Position numbers and translations under genes: made by a program
The notes under the pieces: generated by a model
Told to the model about the DNA's origin: nothing
What the model saw: the letters and a program-made list of their open reading frames with translations, nothing else
Databases searched by the model: none
In this document: piece after piece, positions 62,585 to 64,000 of the stretch
Position numbering within the stretch: position 1 is the stretch's first letter
Layout of the letters: the number at the start of each line of letters is the position of its first letter
Assembly (NCBI RefSeq): GCF_009727155.1
Contig: NZ_WNWM01000002.1
Span: 6,076,001-6,140,000 of the forward strand
Reading direction: 5' to 3'
DNA from: Pseudoduganella dura
Lineage (GTDB): Bacteria > Pseudomonadota > Gammaproteobacteria > Burkholderiales > Burkholderiaceae_D
Length of the DNA stretch: 64,000 bases

Positions 62585-64000
62585 TCAAGGCACCTGCGCG
62601 ATCCGCAGCAGGTTCGTCGTACCCGGCGTGCCGAACGGCATGCCGGCCGAGATGACGATCGTGTCGCCGGATTGTGCCGCTTCCTCGCGCCGCGCCATGG
62701 CGCAGGCCTGGTCGCTCATTTCCGCCACGTCGGCCACCTCGGGGCACTGCACCGGATGCACCCCCCATGCCAGTGCCAGCCGCCGGGCCGTGCCGGCATG
62801 CGGCGTCATGCCGATGATCGGCGCGCGCGGCCGTTCGCGGGCCATCCGCAGCGCCGAGTACCCCGAGCACGTGTAGGCGACGACGGCGGCGATGCGCAGC
62901 GCTTCGGTCACGCTGCGCACGGCGATGCCGATGCCGTCCGATGCCAGCGTGGCGGCGGCGCCGCCGGCGATCGCCAGCTCCTCGCGGTAATACGGATCGG
63001 CTTCGGTCTGCGCGATGATCGAGTTCATGATGCGCACCGCGTCCAGCGGGTACTGGCCGGAGGCCGATTCGGCCGACAGCATCACCGCATCGGCACCGTC
63101 GTAGATCGCGGTGGCCACGTCGCTGGCCTCGGCGCGCGTCGGTACCGGCGCCGTCACCATCGATTCGAGCATCTGCGTGGCCACGATCACCGGCCTGCCG
63201 GCCTTGCGGCAGGCGCGCACGATGCGTTTCTGGATCGCCGGCACCTGTTCCGGCGGCATCTCCACGCCCAGGTCGCCGCGGGCCACCATCACGGCGTCGC
63301 TTTCGGCGACGATCGCTTCCAGGCTGTGGATGGCGGCCGGCTTTTCCAGCTTGGCGACGATGCCGGCGCGTCCGCGCACGATGTCCTTGACCTCGACGAT
63401 GTCTTCCGGCCGCTGCACGAACGACAGCGCCACCCAGTCCACGCCCATCGCCAGGCCGAATTCCAGGTCTTGCCGGTCCTTGTCGGTCAGCGCGGACAGC
63501 GGCAGCACCACGCCCGGCACGTTGACGCCCTTGCGGTCCGACACGCGGCCGCCGACGGCGACGCGCGTCTCGGCGAATGCCGGCCCGCAGGTCTCGACGC
63601 GCAGCCGCACCCGGCCATCGTCGACCAGCAGGTCCGTGCCCGGCACCAGCGCGCTGAAGATCTCCGGGTGCGGCATCGGCGCGCGGTGCCGGTCGCCCGG
63701 GGTGTCGCGGTCCAGGTCGAGGCGGAACGAATCGCCGGCGGCGAGCGTGACGCCGCCGTCGGCGAAGGTGCCCAGCCGCAGCTTCGGTCCCTGCAGGTCG
63801 AGCAGCACGCCGATCGGCCGGCCCGTTTCCCCTTCGATGGCGCGGATCGTCTCGAAGCGCTGGCGGTGGTCGGCATGGCTGCCGTGGCTGAAGTTCAGGC
63901 GGAACACGTCGGCGCCGGCGTCGAACAGCGCGCGGATGGTATCCGGTTCCGAACTGGCCGGGCCGAGCGTGGCGACGATCTTGGCATTGCGTTTGCGGTG
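62585..64000 (-). CDS. pyk: Pyruvate kinase, second copy (5' end cut by window)
   Basis: 471 codons plus stop are in the window, reading to the edge as HRKRNAKIVATLGPASS, so only the start codon or a few codons are missing. ADVFRLNFSHGSHADH, LLDLQGPKLRLG, DWVALSFVQRPEDI, MVARGDLGVEMP, VIVATQMLESMV and AVMLSAESASGQYPLDA show a complete catalytic core. It is paralogous to the enzyme at 12.7 kb throughout its length. This copy stands apart from the glyoxylate operon, so is likely the housekeeping or differently regulated isozyme. It ends LLRIAQVP. Confidence 0.95.
   Translation of the reverse strand, partial: HRKRNAKIVATLGPASSEPDTIRALFDAGADVFRLNFSHGSHADHRQRFETIRAIEGETGRPIGVLLDLQGPKLRLGTFADGGVTLAAGDSFRLDLDRDTPGDRHRAPMPHPEIFSALVPGTDLLVDDGRVRLRVETCGPAFAETRVAVGGRVSDRKGVNVPGVVLPLSALTDKDRQDLEFGLAMGVDWVALSFVQRPEDIVEVKDIVRGRAGIVAKLEKPAAIHSLEAIVAESDAVMVARGDLGVEMPPEQVPAIQKRIVRACRKAGRPVIVATQMLESMVTAPVPTRAEASDVATAIYDGADAVMLSAESASGQYPLDAVRIMNSIIAQTEADPYYREELAIAGGAAATLASDGIGIAVRSVTEALRIAAVVAYTCSGYSALRMARERPRAPIIGMTPHAGTARRLALAWGVHPVQCPEVADVAEMSDQACAMARREEAAQSGDTIVISAGMPFGTPGTTNLLRIAQVP

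Overview
The window looks like a chromosomal segment of a high-GC betaproteobacterium, most likely a Massilia/Duganella-type member of the Oxalobacteraceae. The grounds are the consistently G/C-ending codons, Burkholderiales-type porin and TonB receptors, a PEP-CTERM protein, the gcl-hyi-glxR-glycerate kinase-pyk order, and dispersed GGTGTC(S)GACACC palindromes. The taxonomic placement is inference. No rRNA, tRNA, CRISPR array, transposase or integrase was seen.

Layout. 1-6635: a probable oxidative (3-keto) glycoside locus. On the minus strand it has a Tat-exported small dehydrogenase subunit, a GMC oxidoreductase, an exported sugar isomerase/epimerase and a sugar ABC ATPase (cut by the window start). 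A PAS-AraC regulator and a plus-strand DUF1080 enzyme lie beside it. 6833-14144: LysR regulator and the glyoxylate-to-pyruvate operon (gcl, hyi, glxR, glycerate 2-kinase, pyruvate kinase). 14438-15363: a lower-GC cassette of an M15-like peptidase and a small exported protein, flanked by a decayed copy of the pyk 3' end. 15497-22204: PaiB, MocR regulator, GNAT, S41 protease and several proteins of unknown function. 22340-30742: purine ring catabolism (M20 amidohydrolase, UraD-AllC fusion, PuuE, GntR regulator, UraH, PuuD, NCS2 permease). 30749-37010: porin, MFS carrier, split transketolase and SDR, with a divergent LysR. 37119-43135: GH43, small secreted proteins, a TonB receptor remnant, GH2 and SDR. 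43248-49813: LysR, PAS-PAS chemoreceptor, triple-CheW protein and PEP-CTERM repeat protein. 49940-58109: GH43 plus GPH symporter, CPBP protease, and LysR with a glucarate transporter and dehydratase. 58110-64000: Fur-controlled TonB receptor, WG-repeat protein and a second pyruvate kinase (cut by the window end).

How it fits together. Urate is opened to allantoin and allantoate and on to ureidoglycolate-derived glyoxylate, which Gcl, Hyi, GlxR, glycerate kinase and pyruvate kinase carry to pyruvate. Glucarate breakdown can feed the same tartronate-semialdehyde node. Several loci import and cleave plant-type sugars.

The most striking signal is a three-copy element (about 52780-52878, 57855-57953, 60475-60573). 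In each copy a conserved promoter-like block is followed by about 87 nt containing an anti-Shine-Dalgarno tract (CCTGTCTCCTCCA) and a strong intrinsic terminator. These look like sibling small RNAs. Their tract is complementary to the GGAGACA ribosome-binding sequence in front of many sugar genes here, with a 12-nt match at the first gene of the glycoside-oxidation operon.
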